Source of the DNA: Chitinophaga pinensis
GTDB lineage: Bacteria > Bacteroidota > Bacteroidia > UKL13-3
Length of the DNA stretch: 7,676 bases
Direction: 5' to 3'
Assembly (NCBI GenBank): GCA_943323675.2
Contig: CALPIR020000105.1
Coordinates: 1 to 7,676 of the forward strand
Below are positions 5,817 to 7,676 of the stretch, in pieces. Position 1 is the first letter of the stretch, and each line of letters starts with the position of its first letter. A model generated the notes under the pieces. The model was given only the letters and a program-made list of their open reading frames with translations, was not told the origin of the DNA and made no database searches. Made by a program: the position numbers and the translations under genes.

Positions 5817-6923
5817 ATGAAAAAGCTAATTAGTCAAATTGTAGTTACAGTATTACTTTTAATTGCATCAGCGGTATCGCCAGTTGCGCAAAATGTTCGT
5901 CCAACGATTACAGTTTTAAATATTGATACCAAAGGGTTATCTCTAGATCCCCAGCAAATGGGTAATCTGGTACGAATAGAATTAGAAAAACTTGATACTT
6001 TTGATGTTACTGATAGGTATGATGTGGCCTACTTGGTTGACAAAAACAAATTGAACATCACCAATTGCTACGGCAAATTATGTTTATTGGAAGTAGGCAC
6101 TACCATAAAAACTGATTACATGTTTACTGGAAGCGTAGAGTTGTATGGCCAAACTATTATATCCACCTTCAGGTTAATAAATGTAAAAAACGGAACGGTA
6201 GAGCGCACTTCCGTTGACGAATATTTAAACTTTCCGCTGGAGTTACAACAAATGGCTAGCATCAGCATTCGTAAAATGTTTGGCTTACACAATAACCCCG
6301 AGTTGGTTACCCGGTTAACCCAAAAGTTTGATTACGAAAATTCGATTAATAATCCTGATAAATCAAGGCTTAATTTATCTGGTCCTCGTTTTGGATATAC
6401 CTTTATTTTGGGTGAGCAAGCTAAAAGGTTAAGTGATTCAAAAGATGAAGGTGGCTTTGAGGCCTATCCCGCTATGTTTCAGTTTGGATATCAGTTTGAG
6501 AAACAATACCTAAATGAAGGCAACTACCAAGCTTTGTTTGAGTTTATTCCAATGATTACTGGTGTAGATCAACAACTTGTTATTCCGAGTATTACAATTT
6601 TAAATGGTTTTAGAAATAACAAACATGGCTGGGAAGTGGCTATTGGTCCATCTATTAGTGTGGCTTCTTATAAAGATTTGGCGTTAATAAATGGGAAATA
6701 TTATACCGAAGATGAATTGAAAAAGGCAGGTATTACCACATATGATTTGAATAAAACGGTAGATAGCAGGGGGCAGAGTGAATTTACATCTGCTTTGGTT
6801 ATTGCTTTGGGTAAAACGTTTAAATCGGGCAAGATGAACATTCCACTTAATATATGGGCTTCGGTTCCTTCAAACGATGGATTTAGGTTAGGCGTTTCTA
6901 TTGGTTATAACTCAAAAAAATAA
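5817..6923 (+). CDS. Exported protein with TolB/CsgG-like N-terminal domain and strand-rich C-terminal half
   Basis: A 368-residue protein with a clear signal peptide (Lys2-Lys3, hydrophobic 8-18, small residues near 17-24). The cleavage site is ambiguous: ASA before Val20, or after Ala24 before Gln25. Residues 29-136 read as a TolB-N/CsgG-like alpha/beta domain: TITVLNIDTKGLSLD, a helix GNLVRIELEKL, the strand FDVTDRYDV, then CYGKLCLLEVGTTIKTDYMF (84-103), TGSVELYG and STFRLINVKNGTVE. Such domains commonly sense or bind in envelope proteins. Cys84 and Cys89 could form a disulfide outside the cytoplasm. Residues from about 186 on alternate in a strand-like way with many Gly and aromatic residues (RFGYTFILG, FQFGYQFE, GWEVAIGPS, RLGVSIGYN), suggesting a small outer-membrane barrel or beta sandwich. 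The desaturase-family gene starts 7 bases after its stop, so the two are probably co-transcribed. Domain names are from pattern memory; function is unknown. Confidence 0.72.
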   Translation: MKKLISQIVVTVLLLIASAVSPVAQNVRPTITVLNIDTKGLSLDPQQMGNLVRIELEKLDTFDVTDRYDVAYLVDKNKLNITNCYGKLCLLEVGTTIKTDYMFTGSVELYGQTIISTFRLINVKNGTVERTSVDEYLNFPLELQQMASISIRKMFGLHNNPELVTRLTQKFDYENSINNPDKSRLNLSGPRFGYTFILGEQAKRLSDSKDEGGFEAYPAMFQFGYQFEKQYLNEGNYQALFEFIPMITGVDQQLVIPSITILNGFRNNKHGWEVAIGPSISVASYKDLALINGKYYTEDELKKAGITTYDLNKTVDSRGQSEFTSALVIALGKTFKSGKMNIPLNIWASVPSNDGFRLGVSIGYNSKK

Positions 6924-6930
6924 GTTGAGC

Positions 6931-7506
6931 ATGATTACTTCATTAACAATAGTTGCCCTATTTTTACTTAAAGTAGTTATCATTATTTTTAGTGCTGATT
7001 TTATATCGGGTTTGGTGCATTGGTGGGAAGATGCTTATGGTAACCCCAATTGGAAATTTATTGGTAAAAGTATTGTTCACCCTAATATTGAGCATCACCG
7101 ATACCCACGAAAGTTTTTACAAAATACGTTTTTAGATCGTGTTAAAATATCCTTTTTAACTGGATTAATTATTTGTAGTGTCTCGGCATTTTTTAATCTT
7201 TTTACCCTAGAAATGGGCATCACTTTATTTTATGCTGCGTTAGCAAATCAAGTTCATGCCATGGCTCATCGCACAGATAAAGAAAATGGTAAAATGATTA
7301 TGTGGATGCAAAAAATTGGATTGATGCAATCCCGTAAAATGCATGGTTATCATCACCAATCACCTTACAATGTAAACTATTGTATTCTTACCAATTATTT
7401 AAATCCAATACTTAACCTATATAAGTTTTGGAATGTATTGGAACTTGCCCTTTCCCAAATAGGAATTAAGCACAACAGAAATCATCCCGATAGAAATGGA
7501 TACTAA
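6931..7506 (+). CDS. FAD4/TMEM189 (CarF, PEDS1)-family membrane lipid desaturase
   Basis: A 191-residue membrane protein with the histidine motifs of the lipid desaturase family that includes plant FAD4, animal plasmanylethanolamine desaturase (TMEM189/PEDS1) and Myxococcus CarF. In order: a hydrophobic segment (5-22), ADFISGLVHWWEDAYG (22-37, Asp23, His30), VHPNIEHHRYP (49-59, His50, His55, His56), two hydrophobic segments (about 72-90 and 95-108), NQVHAMAH (106-113, His109, His113) and SRKMHGYHHQSPYNVNYC (134-151, His138, His141, His142), ending with a short polar tail. The histidines would hold a di-iron centre that oxidises a lipid chain. From memory, the HHxxPYNxNYC stretch looks nearer to FAD4 than to PEDS1, and the loop after EHH lacks the HDF and E-NGDN residues of PEDS1, so a vinyl-ether (plasmalogen) product should not be assumed. 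I chose the ATG at 6931, 7 bases after the upstream stop; an in-frame TTG at 6901 would overlap that gene and add ten polar residues. Confidence 0.88.
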   Translation: MITSLTIVALFLLKVVIIIFSADFISGLVHWWEDAYGNPNWKFIGKSIVHPNIEHHRYPRKFLQNTFLDRVKISFLTGLIICSVSAFFNLFTLEMGITLFYAALANQVHAMAHRTDKENGKMIMWMQKIGLMQSRKMHGYHHQSPYNVNYCILTNYLNPILNLYKFWNVLELALSQIGIKHNRNHPDRNGY

Positions 7507-7511
7507 ATAGG

Positions 7512-7545
7512 AAACGGAAATCACACAACGTGTTTCCGTTTTTTT
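7512..7545 (+). terminator. Rho-independent terminator after the desaturase gene
   Basis: AAACGGAAA (7512-7520) pairs with TTTCCGTTT (7533-7541). CAC (7522-7524) and GTG (7530-7532) extend the stem past a bulged T, leaving a 5-base loop, and a run of seven T follows (7539-7545). It begins 5 bases after the stop codon at 7504-7506 and closes the rightward two-gene unit. Confidence 0.88.
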
Positions 7546-7583
7546 GTTTGATAAATTCGTAACAATTCGGATCGTATTAAATA

Positions 7584-7611
7584 CTACTAGGTTGCCAAGT
7601 TGGCCTAATAG
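7584..7611. repeat. Imperfect dyad in the right-hand intergenic region
   Basis: CTACTAGG (7584-7591) and CCTAATAG (7604-7611) are inverted copies with one mismatch, and GCCAA-G-TTGGC (7594-7604) is a perfect inner dyad around a single base. The rest of 7546-7676 shows no gene. A TTG at 7628-7630 and AACATTTG at 7654-7661, 23 bases apart, could be a weak rightward promoter for a gene beyond the window. The dyad may be a binding site upstream of that gene or a small hairpin. Confidence 0.35.
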
Positions 7612-7676
7612 CAATCCTTTATTTAAGTTGATTTCCGTTTTTTACGTCAATATAACATTTGTGATTGCTTGTTTGC

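Noticed and set aside
6901..6930. TTG start for the desaturase gene, overlapping the upstream gene
   Set aside because: It adds ten polar residues before a normal hydrophobic start and overlaps the previous gene; the ATG at 6931 sits 7 bases after that stop and fits better.
7417..7614. 65-residue - strand reading frame across the desaturase end and terminator
   Set aside because: It runs antisense through conserved coding sequence and the terminator hairpin, with no recognisable domain and no leader; it is a shadow frame.

Overview
The window looks like a piece of a Bacteroidota chromosome (Bacteroidia, Flavobacteriia, Cytophagia, Chitinophagia or a relative; I cannot resolve the class). The reasons are a clear GldN/PorN gene, which belongs to the type IX secretion/gliding machinery found only in this phylum; AT-rich DNA; A-rich leaders without Shine-Dalgarno sequences; and a possible dnaE end next to trxA. 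I see no insertion sequence, phage gene, CRISPR array, tRNA or rRNA. Genes are dense and no gene-free gap exceeds about 180 bases.

Left end (1-630, + strand): the last codons of an upstream gene, possibly dnaE, then trxA (thioredoxin). A strong, nearly symmetrical hairpin at 590-630 lies between trxA and the converging block and can end transcription from both sides.

Middle (636-5636, all - strand, read right to left): a helix-turn-helix regulator with an unknown C-terminal region, a class I PLP aminotransferase, a single-domain heptose-7-phosphate kinase (LPS core precursor), a YbjQ/UPF0145 protein, an orphan GldN, and an LPP20-like lipoprotein. Gaps are 14-54 bases and no internal terminator is evident, so this may be one long transcription unit. 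Its members share a cell-envelope flavour (heptose, T9SS component, lipoprotein) rather than one pathway.

Right end (5817-7550, + strand): divergent from the regulator is a two-gene unit. The first gene encodes an exported protein with a TolB/CsgG-like N-terminal domain and a strand-rich C-terminal half. Seven bases later comes a membrane protein with the histidine pattern of the FAD4/TMEM189 (CarF, PEDS1) lipid desaturase family, followed by a terminator. The 180-base divergent region carries a long imperfect palindrome overlapping a plausible promoter, plus three GCAAAT copies. These make the neighbouring regulator a natural candidate to control one or both directions.

Most interesting: the desaturase-family gene paired with an uncharacterised envelope protein (a possible unusual lipid modification in Bacteroidota), the palindrome/regulator arrangement that may control it, and the gldN-lipoprotein pair away from gldKLM. 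All function calls come from reading motifs and remembered family sequences; no database search was run.
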